DNA of 33,693 nt, from positions 1-33,693 of the forward strand of contig NZ_UQXD01000025.1 in NCBI RefSeq assembly GCF_900544955.1. Direction: 5' to 3'. Each line of letters begins with the position of its first letter. Within the stretch, counting starts at the first letter, position 1. A program made the position numbers and the translations under genes. Source of the DNA: an uncultured Oscillibacter sp. Its GTDB lineage: Bacteria; Bacillota; Clostridia; Oscillospirales; Oscillospiraceae. Of this stretch, positions 15,236-22,851 are shown one piece after another. The notes beneath the pieces were generated by a model. The model had not been told where the DNA came from. It searched no databases and saw only the letters and a program-made list of their open reading frames with translations.

Positions 15236-15406
15236 TCACTGATAGCGATACTGCATGCCCGTGTACTGGTCCACGCAGCTCAAAAACATCTCCCTGCTGC
15301 GGAACTCCAGCAGTTGGCAGCCCTCCTCCTCATGGAAGGACACGATGCGCCGCCGGGTGTCCACCCAGACGCGCCACAGGTTTTCAGCAAGATTTTTTTG
15401 TTCCAT
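15236..15406 (-). CDS. Small protein of unknown function, 56 residues
   Basis: The frame starts at an ATG with AAGGGAG eight bases upstream and ends just before a strong terminator. The sequence is MEQKNLAENLWRVWVDTRR onward, rich in R, E, F and aromatic residues (VSFHEEEG, then MFLSCVDQYTG), with no membrane segment or known motif. It looks like a compact, soluble alpha/beta miniprotein. A longer in-frame start 37 codons earlier has no ribosome binding site and an unlikely composition. I do not recognise the family. It is 117 bp downstream of the amidase gene, perhaps in the same transcript. Confidence 0.65.
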   Translation of the reverse strand: MEQKNLAENLWRVWVDTRRRIVSFHEEEGCQLLEFRSREMFLSCVDQYTGMQYRYQ

Positions 15407-15523
15407 ACGGAGTACTCCCTTCCTGGTATTCACACAACAGCGGATTTCTTCCCTGCTTCTGACTATAAGACGATTCAGCGGGCCGTTTTGTTGCACGGTT
15501 TTCAAAAAAATTTCCACGGCGCC

Positions 15524-16174
15524 TCAGGACATCGCCTCCAGCTCCGCCGCCACGTCCCGGAGGAAGTCCGTCCATGCCTCCGGGTTTTCCACATAGTAGA
15601 GGGGGCACGCCTTCCCCGTCACGTCGTAGTGGCGGATCACCGCCTCCTCCGGGTCCAGCCGGAAGGTCTGGCACAGCCAGGCGGTCAGCTCCACCAAACG
15701 GCGGTAGGTGACGGGGGCGAAGGCCCCCGTCTCATCCGGGTGGCAGACCTCCACGGAGACCGTGTCCTCATTGCGCCCGTTGGAGGCATAGGCCACCTCC
15801 GTCAGGGGCACGCACTGGACCACCTCCCCCTCCAGCCCCACGATGAAATGGCTGGAGGCGTAGGTCCCCTCCTCCCCGGAGGCCAGGGAGGCAAAGTAGT
15901 TGCGGTTGGCCTGGGCGGTGGTGCCGGGGTTGCCCACGTAGTGGATCACCACCCCGTCGATGCGCTCCAGGGGGGTGCCGGGGCGGGACCACTCGTTCAC
16001 CGGCAGCAGGTCCTGCTCCACATCCGCCGGCACCTCCACCCCGGCGCCCTCCGGGCCCCGGTTCGCCCACCAGATCCAGGCCGTGCCGCCCGCCAGGACG
16101 AACACCAGGCCCAGACACAGCGCCACGAACCGGGGATTCCATCTTCTTCTCTTTCTGCGTATCCGCGTCGTCAT
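15524..16174 (-). CDS. Membrane-anchored N-acetylmuramoyl-L-alanine amidase (Amidase_2 type)
   Basis: A 216-residue protein. A basic N-terminus (RIRRKRRR) precedes a single membrane helix (residues ~16-36), then an extracytoplasmic T7-lysozyme-like amidase domain. Zinc ligands fit His78 in VVIHYVGNPG, His182 in VIRHYDVTG and Cys190 in GKACP; the 8-residue spacing of the last two matches the family. Amidases of this fold cut the bond between muramic acid and the peptide stem. The ATG has only a weak upstream purine stretch. It lies 39 bp after the permease gene and is probably co-transcribed with it. Confidence 0.9.
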   Translation of the reverse strand: MTTRIRRKRRRWNPRFVALCLGLVFVLAGGTAWIWWANRGPEGAGVEVPADVEQDLLPVNEWSRPGTPLERIDGVVIHYVGNPGTTAQANRNYFASLASGEEGTYASSHFIVGLEGEVVQCVPLTEVAYASNGRNEDTVSVEVCHPDETGAFAPVTYRRLVELTAWLCQTFRLDPEEAVIRHYDVTGKACPLYYVENPEAWTDFLRDVAAELEAMS

Positions 16175-16213
16175 GCTCTCAGACCCCGTTTGATATGTTT
16201 TGGACGCCCGCCG

Positions 16214-18166
16214 TCAGGCCGGGACCTCCGTCTCCTCCAAAGAGGCGGGCTCCTCCACCAGCGTGCCGGCCGAGGCGGCGGTATCCTCCGCGTACAGCTG
16301 CGAGTAGGTGATGAGGTCCCCCTCCGTCACCAGCCCCAGCTCCCGCAGGCAGTTCAGCGTCTCCGTCATGCCGGGGCGCAGAACCACTCTGATCCAGTCG
16401 TTGTAGGTGCGCTCCTCAAGGTAGCAGGAGAAATTCAGCTCCAGGGAGACGGCGTAGGAGCCGTCGCTGTCCCGCCCGGCAAACCAGTCGTAGCTCCCCC
16501 AGGCACCGGCGGCGGCATCCCGCTCCACGGCGGCCAGGATAGCGGCGGCCTCCCGGCTGCCCAGGTCGTAGCCCTGCTGCCGGCGCTCCACATAGAGGGA
16601 GCCGTTGGAGATCTCATACCGGCTGTCCCCGACGCGGAGGCGCTTGGTCCGCATCTCCTGGCTGTTCAGCAGCTGATCCAACAGCTGGTCGTAGGTCCCC
16701 GCCTGGGCCAGCCGGTCCCGGGCGATGGGCAGGTTGTAAAACCGATCCACCGTGCGCCCGTCCTTCAAGACATAGGTCAGGTGCAGGGCGTTGCCAAAGG
16801 AGAGGTTCTCGTCCTGCCGGAGGTCTCCGTTCCAGTCCTGCTGCTCCAGCTCCCGGATGTACGCCCAATCGGCGGCCACGGCGGCATGGACCCGGCGGAC
16901 CTCCTCCAAAAGGGCGTCCTCCTCGCCGGGATAGAAGGTGTAGTTATTGTCCGCCACATAGAGCTCCACCCGCTCCACCTCGCCGACCGCCGGCACCCGG
17001 CCGGACACGCCCAGGAGGTCGAAGCGCAGCACGCAGCACACGGCGACGCAGCATGCCGCCAGAAGGAGCAGGCCCTTCCAGCTGCCCCGGAACACCTGCA
17101 GGGACTTTCGCAGCAGCATGGCGGAGGCGTAATAGCCGATGACGCCCGCCACGATCATGCACACCGTCATGGGCACCGCGTCGTAATACGGGCTGTACTG
17201 CACATTCTGCCAGAACAGCTCATAGAGCAGGATGCCCCCCAGCAGGGCCGCCAGGGCGGTGACGCCGCAGCGGAACACCGGCCGCAGCCAGCCCACCGCC
17301 ACCACGTCGCCGGCGCTCTCACTGTGGCGGCGGCGGTACAGCAGCCAGGCGGCGGCCAGCAGCGCCGCACCCACCAGGACATAGACGCCCACGATCCAGA
17401 AGCCCTCCAGGTCGATGGCGGTGAGGGTGTTGCGGTAGTAGCCCGTGCCGTTGGCGGCCCGGCGCAGCACCTCCTCATAGGTCCCGTTGGGCCGCAGTCC
17501 CCGCTCCAGGGTCACGGTGGGGCACAGCCACTCCGCCACGCCGGAGTAACTGCGATTCAGGCCGAAGATGAAGCCCTGGGCCAGGGTGGACACCAGCCAG
17601 TCCAGCAGCACCGACAAAAAGTGCAGCAGGAAGTAGACGGCGGGCAGGGCAAAGAGGTTGCCGGTGACAAAGGCCGCGAAGGTGGCGCTGGCGAAGTAGA
17701 AGAAGCTCTCCCCCAGCACCCCCAGGACGGTGACCGCCAGCCCCACCGGCTCAAAGCCGCCGTAGGCCAGGGAGATGAGGACGCACAGCGCGCCGGTGAC
17801 GGCGTAGGGAATCAACATCATGGCCATGCCGGAGAGGAAGTTGGTCCAAAACAGCCCCTCCCGCCGGATGGGCAGGGTGTGCAGCAGCCCCACGCTGCGG
17901 GCGTTGTAGAGATAGCTCCACACCATCATGGCACAGAGGATCGCGTACAGCAGCGACACCACCGGCACCGCCACGGTCAAAATGCTGTAATAGGCCCGGG
18001 TGAACTCCAGCGGGTCGATGCTGCCCTCATGGCCGCGTATCAGCTGCATCAGCATGGCCAGGGGGAACAGCGCCCCCACAAAGGAGGCCATGCCCCACAG
18101 CGGCCAGAAGCGGGTCAGATTCTTGCGGAACAGGGCTCTGTTAAAGAACGATGTCTTTGACGGCAT
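16214..18166 (-). CDS. ABC transporter permease with large extracytoplasmic domain (YtrC/DUF6449-like)
   Basis: About 650 residues. Six or more membrane helices occupy the first ~300 residues, a further two to three helices follow near 320-400, and then comes a long soluble C-terminal region (ELYVADNNYTFYPG onward) to the end. This layout fits the permeases that pair with YtrA-type GntR regulators, some of which carry a DUF6449 region; I am not certain of that domain name. The start ATG has GGGAGGTG upstream and overlaps the end of the ATPase gene by 26 bp. Substrate unknown; relatives are tied to cell-envelope stress. Confidence 0.82.
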   Translation of the reverse strand: MPSKTSFFNRALFRKNLTRFWPLWGMASFVGALFPLAMLMQLIRGHEGSIDPLEFTRAYYSILTVAVPVVSLLYAILCAMMVWSYLYNARSVGLLHTLPIRREGLFWTNFLSGMAMMLIPYAVTGALCVLISLAYGGFEPVGLAVTVLGVLGESFFYFASATFAAFVTGNLFALPAVYFLLHFLSVLLDWLVSTLAQGFIFGLNRSYSGVAEWLCPTVTLERGLRPNGTYEEVLRRAANGTGYYRNTLTAIDLEGFWIVGVYVLVGAALLAAAWLLYRRRHSESAGDVVAVGWLRPVFRCGVTALAALLGGILLYELFWQNVQYSPYYDAVPMTVCMIVAGVIGYYASAMLLRKSLQVFRGSWKGLLLLAACCVAVCCVLRFDLLGVSGRVPAVGEVERVELYVADNNYTFYPGEEDALLEEVRRVHAAVAADWAYIRELEQQDWNGDLRQDENLSFGNALHLTYVLKDGRTVDRFYNLPIARDRLAQAGTYDQLLDQLLNSQEMRTKRLRVGDSRYEISNGSLYVERRQQGYDLGSREAAAILAAVERDAAAGAWGSYDWFAGRDSDGSYAVSLELNFSCYLEERTYNDWIRVVLRPGMTETLNCLRELGLVTEGDLITYSQLYAEDTAASAGTLVEEPASLEETEVPA

Positions 18167-19037
18167 AGTTCGCACCTCCCAATTCATAAATAAAGATCTC
18201 CTCCAGCGTCAGGGGCACCGCGTCCACCAGCATGGGGTTGTACGCCGCCAGCCGGGCGGTGGCCTCCTCCGCGTTCATCCGCATGATGAGGGTGTGAATC
18301 CGGCCGATCCGGGAGACGTGGAGCACCGGCAAGTCCGCCGGCACCTCGTTCACGCCGTCCTGGAACACCACCTGCAGCTTCACCATGTTGTCCTGGAGCT
18401 GGGCCAGGGACCGCTCCAGCAGCACCTTGCCCCGGTCCATGATGCCCACGTGGTCGCACACGTCCTCCAGCTCCCGCAGGTTGTGGGAGGAGACCAGCAC
18501 CGTGGTGCCCCGCTGGGCCACGTCCCCCATCACCAGCGACCACACCTGCCGCCGCATCACCGGGTCCAGCCCGTCCACCGGCTCGTCCAGAATCAGGTAG
18601 TCCGGCATGGCGCTGAGGGCCAGCCAGAAGGCCACCTGCTTTTGCATGCCCTTGCTCAGGCGGCGGATGGCCCGCTTTTCGTCGATGCCGAAGACGTCTT
18701 TCAGCTTCTCATAGCGCTCCATGGAAAAGCTGGGATAAAATCCCCGGTAAAAGCGCATCATATCCCGGATGGTGGACTGCAAAAAGTAGTACCAGTCGTC
18801 GGGGATGGAGGCGATTCGGGCCTTCAGCGCCGCGTTTTCCCACACGGTCTCCCCGCCTATGCTCACCTGGCCCCCGTCCTGGCGGTAGATGCCCGTCAGG
18901 TGGCGGATCAGGGTGGATTTTCCCGCGCCGTTAGGGCCCACCAGGCCGTAGACGCTGCCGGCGGGCACGGACAGCGTGGCGCCGTCCAGCGCCGCGAAGC
19001 CGTCAAACCGCTTGACCAGGTTCTTCACTTCGATCAT
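18141..19037 (-). CDS. ABC transporter ATP-binding protein (YtrB-like)
   Basis: A 298-residue nucleotide-binding subunit. Walker A GPNGAGKST is at residues 34-42, the signature LSKGM at 127-131 and Walker B YLILDEPVDGLDP at 147-159, followed by the switch histidine in VLVSSHNL. The signature is LSKGM rather than LSGGQ, usual in this exporter subgroup. It overlaps the regulator's stop by four bases (ATGA) and is followed by the overlapping permease, so regulator, ATPase and permease are translationally coupled. Confidence 0.94.
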   Translation of the reverse strand: MIEVKNLVKRFDGFAALDGATLSVPAGSVYGLVGPNGAGKSTLIRHLTGIYRQDGGQVSIGGETVWENAALKARIASIPDDWYYFLQSTIRDMMRFYRGFYPSFSMERYEKLKDVFGIDEKRAIRRLSKGMQKQVAFWLALSAMPDYLILDEPVDGLDPVMRRQVWSLVMGDVAQRGTTVLVSSHNLRELEDVCDHVGIMDRGKVLLERSLAQLQDNMVKLQVVFQDGVNEVPADLPVLHVSRIGRIHTLIMRMNAEEATARLAAYNPMLVDAVPLTLEEIFIYELGGANYAVKDIVL

Positions 19038-19393
19038 GTCTTCTCCTCCTTCACCAGCGCCAGCAGCTCCTCCTGCCCCACGCCCAAAAACCGCAGCTCC
19101 GCCAGCAGCTCCCGCACCTTGCCCAAAAGCTCCCGCTTCCGGGCCTCGTCTGCGCCGGCGTCCCCGGCGGCAAAGCTCCCCTTGCCGGGGACGGAGTAAA
19201 TGTACCCCTCCCCCTCCAGCTCGTTGTACGCCCGCTGAATGGTGTTTGGATTGATGCTCAGCTGGGTGGCCAGCGCCCGCACGGACGGCAGCTTTTCGTC
19301 CGGCGACATGGCCCCGGTGACGATCAGCTTGCGCAGTCCGTCCTTGATCTGCTCATAGATGGGCCGGGAATCCCGGTAGTTCAGGCTGATCAC
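19034..19393 (-). CDS. GntR-family regulator, YtrA subfamily
   Basis: A 119-residue protein with a winged HTH (residues ~10-75). It shows PIYEQIKDGLRKLI, LPSVRALATQLSINPNTIQRAYNELE and the wing GYIYSVPGKGSF, then a short helical C-terminus. The lack of a large effector domain is typical of the YtrA group. These regulators repress a linked ABC exporter and are released by envelope-active compounds in studied relatives. The start is GTG with a GGGAG site nine bases upstream. The operator at 19459-19472 is its obvious target. Confidence 0.92.
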   Translation of the reverse strand: MISLNYRDSRPIYEQIKDGLRKLIVTGAMSPDEKLPSVRALATQLSINPNTIQRAYNELEGEGYIYSVPGKGSFAAGDAGADEARKRELLGKVRELLAELRFLGVGQEELLALVKEEKT

Positions 19394-19449
19394 ATCCTCA
19401 CGCTCCCTTCCGTTTTTCCTGACGGCTCCCCCCGGGTCCGCCGTTGCAA

Positions 19450-19503
19450 CTGTACTAACTGTACTAGTACAGATAGGATAACACGGAAGTATTCCCTTGT
19501 CAA
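19450..19503 (-). promoter_or_regulatory. Promoter and operator of the gntR-ABC operon
   Basis: Minus strand: TTGACA (19503-19498), exactly 17 bp, TATCCT (19480-19475), then the perfect 14-bp palindrome CTGTACTAGTACAG (19459-19472) covering the start point. A further half copy (AGTACAGTT) lies directly next to it at 19450-19458. Position and sequence fit a YtrA-type operator (GTAC arms), so autorepression is likely. Confidence 0.85.
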
Positions 19504-19560
19504 GGGGGTTTCCCCGGTGGTTTTTTTCCGGATTTCTCCTGAAAAAGCCGCAGGTTTCTC

Positions 19561-19589
19561 TTTACAACGGAAAACCCATATGATATAGT
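19561..19589 (+). promoter_or_regulatory. rpsO promoter
   Basis: TTTACA and TATAGT with a 17-bp spacer. The predicted start falls at a small hairpin, GCACG-CAAT-CGTGC (19596-19609), giving a ~100-nt leader before rpsO. Confidence 0.7.
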
Positions 19590-19695
19590 TATAAAGCACG
19601 CAATCGTGCAGAAACCGCCCCAGGACTTCGTCTCACGGACTTTCACCGGCCTGACGCGCAGTTCTGCGGGGAATTTTGGAAAGGTGGAAAAAACC

Positions 19696-19962
19696 ATGCT
19701 GCGCAAAGAACAAAAGACCGCTATCATCGACGCCAACCGCACCCACGAGGGCGACACCGGCTCTCCGGAGGTCCAGATCGCCATTCTCACCGAGCGGATC
19801 AACCAGCTCACCTCCCACATGCAGGCCAACCCCCAGGACAAGCACTCCAACCGGGGTCTGCTGAAGATGGTCGGTAAGCGCCGCAGCCTGCTGGATTACC
19901 TGCAGAAGAAGGATATTGAGCGCTATCGTGCCCTGATCGCCAAGCTGGGTATCCGCAAGTAA
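19696..19962 (+). CDS. rpsO: Ribosomal protein S15
   Basis: An 88-residue protein of the usual S15 length, with the conserved THEGDTGSPEVQIA, LTxHM (LTSHM) and KDKHSNRGL-like (DKHSNRGLL) segments and the RRRxLLxYL-type core (RRSLLDYLQKKD). It binds the 16S rRNA central domain. The ATG follows AAAGGTGG. The ~100-nt leader contains CGCAG/CTGCG and CCCC/GGGG complementary runs that could form the multi-helix fold used for S15 autoregulation. It is followed by a strong terminator and then pnp, the classic rpsO-pnp neighbourhood. Confidence 0.97.
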   Translation: MLRKEQKTAIIDANRTHEGDTGSPEVQIAILTERINQLTSHMQANPQDKHSNRGLLKMVGKRRSLLDYLQKKDIERYRALIAKLGIRK

Positions 19963-19972
19963 GATGCAAATT

Positions 19973-20005
19973 GGGTGACGGAGGCTGTTTCTCCGTCACC
20001 CTTTT
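19973..20005 (+). terminator. rpsO terminator
   Basis: A perfect 11-bp stem (GGGTGACGGAG / CTCCGTCACCC), 7-base loop, then TTTT. A second A/T inverted repeat, GCAAAAAAA/TTTTTTTGC, follows at 20008-20030. Confidence 0.9.
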
Positions 20006-20135
20006 CCGCAAAAAAAGCGTTTTTTTGCCGGGAGCCGTTGCTTTTTGTGTTTGAAACTGTGCCCGAAGCCCTTCGGACATACTTTCAAATACGAAAAGGG
20101 CCGCTCCCGAGCACCTGTTGAAAAGGAGCAGATTT

Positions 20136-22286
20136 ATGTCAACCATCATCACCAAGAGACAGTACCCCGGCTACCGCAAGTACGAGATGGAGCTGGCCGG
20201 CCGCCCCCTGACTTTGGAGGTGGGCAAGCTGGCGGAGCTGGCCAACGCCGCCGTCATGGTGGGCTACGGCGACACCCGCGTGCTGGTGTGCGCCACCGCC
20301 GCCCCCCGTCCCCGGGACGGCATCGACTTCTTCCCCCTGAGCGTGGACTTTGAGGAGAAGATGTACTCCGTGGGCCGCATCCCCGGTTCCTTCAACCGGC
20401 GGGAGGGCCGCCCCGGCGAGAAGGGCGTTCTGACCAGCCGGGTCATCGACCGCCCCATCCGCCCCCTGTTCCCCCACGACTTCCGCAACGACGTGTCCAT
20501 CATGGCCACCGTCATGAGCGTGGACCACGACTGCTCTCCCGAGATTGCCGCCCTCATCGGCACCTCCGCCGCCCTGGCCATTTCCGACATCCCCTGGAAT
20601 GGGCCCGTGGCCGCCCTGAAGGTGGGCCTGGTGGACGGGGAGCTGGTACTCAACCCCACCTCCGAGCAGCGCAAGGCCAGCGCCCTGGACGTGACCGTGG
20701 TCTCCACGGACAAGAAGGTGGTCATGATCGAGGCCGGCGCCGACGAGGTGGACAACGACACCATGTTCCGCGCCATCCAGCTGGCCCACGAGGAGAACCA
20801 AAAGCAGATCGCCCTCATCGGCCGGATGGTGGCCGAGATCGGCAAGCCCAAGTTCGACTATCCCCACGCCGACTTCAACCAGGAGCTGTTCGACCGGATT
20901 GTGGCGGACTTCATGGACGAGGCCAAGGCCGCCATGGACACCGACGACAAGAACGTGCGGGAGGCCCGCTGGAATGCCATGATCGAGCACTGGCACGAGA
21001 AGTATCTCGAGATCTATCCCAACATGGACCAGTACCTGGAGGAGATCACCTACAAGTTCCAGAAGAAGATCGTCAAGGCCTGGCTGCTGGAGGGCCACCG
21101 GGTGGACGGCCGCGCCAAGAACGAAATCCGTCCCCTGGACGCCGAGGTGGGCATCCTGCCCCGGGCCCACGGCTCCGGCCTCTTCACCCGCGGCCAGACC
21201 CAGGTCCTCTCCGCCTGCACCCTGGACACCCTCTCCGCCAACCAGAAGCTGGACACCATCTGGGAGGAGACGGAGAAGCGGTATATGCACCACTACAACT
21301 TCCCCGGCTACTCCGTGGGCGAGGCCAAGCCCGCCCGCAGCCCCGGCCGCCGGGAGATCGGCCACGGCGCCCTGGCCGAGCGGGCGCTGCTGCCGGTGCT
21401 GCCCTCCGTGGACGAGTTCCCCTACGCCATCCGCGTGGTCTCCGAGGTGGTCAGCTCCAACGGCTCCACCTCCCAGGGCTCCATCTGCGGCTCCACCCTG
21501 GCGCTGATGGATGCCGGCGTGCCCATCAAGGCCCCCGTGGCCGGCATCTCCTGCGGTCTCATCCAGGACGACGACGGCGCCTTCACCACCTTCATCGACA
21601 TCCAGGGCGTGGAGGACTTCCACGGCGAGATGGACTTTAAGGTGGCCGGCACCAAGAAGGGCATCACCGCCATCCAGATGGACCTGAAGAACGACGGATT
21701 GACCATGGCCATCATCAAGGAGGCCCTGGACACCACTTACGACGCCCGCTGCCAGATCCTGGACCAGATCATGCTGCCCGTGATCGCCGAGCCCCGCAAG
21801 GAGGTCTCCCGCTACGCTCCCAAGATGCTGACCATGCACATCGACCCCTCCCGCATCCGGGAGGTCATCGGCTCCGGCGGCAAGGTCATCCAGAAGATCG
21901 TGGCCGACACCGGCGCCAAGATCGACATCAACGACGACGGCTCCATCTTTATCGCCGGCGTGGACGCCGCCAGCTGCGACGCCGCCAAGAAGTGTATCGA
22001 CGACATCGTGTTCGTCCCCGAGGTGGGCTCTTTGTACTACGGCCGCGTGGTGCGGCTGATGACCTTCGGCGCCTTCGTGGAGCTGGCCCCCGGCAAGGAC
22101 GGCCTGGTGCACATCTCCAAGCTGGCGGACCACCGCATTGAAAAGGTGGAGGACGCCTGCAAGATCGGCGACATGATGTGGGTGAAGGTCACCGAAATCG
22201 ACGAAAAGGGCCGGGTGAACCTCTCTCACAAGGACGCCGTGAAGGAGATTCAGGCCAAAGAGGCCGCCGGCGAGCGGATCAAGTAA
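20136..22286 (+). CDS. pnp: Polyribonucleotide nucleotidyltransferase (PNPase)
   Basis: A 3'-5' phosphorolytic exoribonuclease of 716 residues, central to RNA turnover. Two RNase PH-like domains are visible. The second carries the active site: SNGSTSQGSICGS and FKVAGTKKGITAIQMD. A KH domain (IGSGGKVIQKI) and an S1 domain (GRVVRLMTFGAFVEL) end the protein. The chosen ATG has AAGGAG eight bases upstream; an in-frame ATG six codons earlier lacks one. The 130-bp gap after rpsO contains no convincing -35/-10 pair. Confidence 0.98.
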   Translation: MSTIITKRQYPGYRKYEMELAGRPLTLEVGKLAELANAAVMVGYGDTRVLVCATAAPRPRDGIDFFPLSVDFEEKMYSVGRIPGSFNRREGRPGEKGVLTSRVIDRPIRPLFPHDFRNDVSIMATVMSVDHDCSPEIAALIGTSAALAISDIPWNGPVAALKVGLVDGELVLNPTSEQRKASALDVTVVSTDKKVVMIEAGADEVDNDTMFRAIQLAHEENQKQIALIGRMVAEIGKPKFDYPHADFNQELFDRIVADFMDEAKAAMDTDDKNVREARWNAMIEHWHEKYLEIYPNMDQYLEEITYKFQKKIVKAWLLEGHRVDGRAKNEIRPLDAEVGILPRAHGSGLFTRGQTQVLSACTLDTLSANQKLDTIWEETEKRYMHHYNFPGYSVGEAKPARSPGRREIGHGALAERALLPVLPSVDEFPYAIRVVSEVVSSNGSTSQGSICGSTLALMDAGVPIKAPVAGISCGLIQDDDGAFTTFIDIQGVEDFHGEMDFKVAGTKKGITAIQMDLKNDGLTMAIIKEALDTTYDARCQILDQIMLPVIAEPRKEVSRYAPKMLTMHIDPSRIREVIGSGGKVIQKIVADTGAKIDINDDGSIFIAGVDAASCDAAKKCIDDIVFVPEVGSLYYGRVVRLMTFGAFVELAPGKDGLVHISKLADHRIEKVEDACKIGDMMWVKVTEIDEKGRVNLSHKDAVKEIQAKEAAGERIK

Positions 22287-22309
22287 TCCCCCTTCTCCCC
22301 TGAGCTGCT

Positions 22310-22340
22310 GCGGGGCGGGCTGACTGCCCGCCCCGCTTTT
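22310..22340 (+). terminator. pnp terminator
   Basis: An 11-bp GC-only stem (GCGGGGCGGGC / GCCCGCCCCGC) with a TGACT loop and TTTT, 23 bp after the pnp stop. Confidence 0.9.
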
Positions 22341-22395
22341 CCATTTCCCCCCGCCCGCCTCCCCCGCCCGGGAGCGCAGGAGAAAGGACGTCTCT

Positions 22396-22851
22396 ATGCA
22401 TGTGCGCACCTACCACCCCCAGGACCTGCCCGCCCTGCTGGCGCTGTTTTACGCCGCCGTTCACACCGGCTGCGCCGCCGACTACACCCCTGCCCAACTG
22501 GACGCCTGGGCCCCGGCGGAGCCGGATACCGCCGCCTGGGCCGCCGCCCTCTCCAAGGGCACCGCGCTGGTGGCGGAGGAGGCGGGGCGGCCCCTGGGCT
22601 TCGGCGCCATCGGCCCCGACGGGTATCTGGACCTCCTCTTCGTCCGCCCGGACCGGCAGGGGCAGGGCGTGGGCTCCGTCCTGTGCGGATTTTTGGAGGG
22701 GCTGTACCCCGTCGGCCACGTGACGGTCCACGCCTCCCGGACCGCCCGGCCCTTCTTCCGGCGCCGGGGCTACCGGCTTGTGCGCACGCAGCAGGTGGCC
22801 CGCCGGGGGCAGACACTGACCAACCACGTCATGGAAAAGGAGCTGATCTGA
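22396..22851 (+). CDS. GNAT-family N-acetyltransferase
   Basis: A 151-residue protein with the GNAT fold. The acetyl-CoA pyrophosphate loop is RQGQGVG (residues ~94-100) after the strand LDLLFVRP, and a late VTVHASRTARPFFRRRGY segment is typical of the final strands. Substrate unknown. An AGGAGAAAGGA site precedes the ATG. Its stop directly abuts the mnmE ATG with no gap, and the mnmE ribosome binding site lies in its last codons, so the two are coupled. Confidence 0.9.
   Translation: MHVRTYHPQDLPALLALFYAAVHTGCAADYTPAQLDAWAPAEPDTAAWAAALSKGTALVAEEAGRPLGFGAIGPDGYLDLLFVRPDRQGQGVGSVLCGFLEGLYPVGHVTVHASRTARPFFRRRGYRLVRTQQVARRGQTLTNHVMEKELI

Noticed and set aside
15059..18160. 1033-codon plus-strand frame over the amidase and permease
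   Set aside because: Antisense shadow; no start signals and begins inside the ileS promoter region.
20139..22409. 756-codon minus-strand frame opposite pnp
   Set aside because: Shadow of pnp; composition dominated by G, V, H, L, D.
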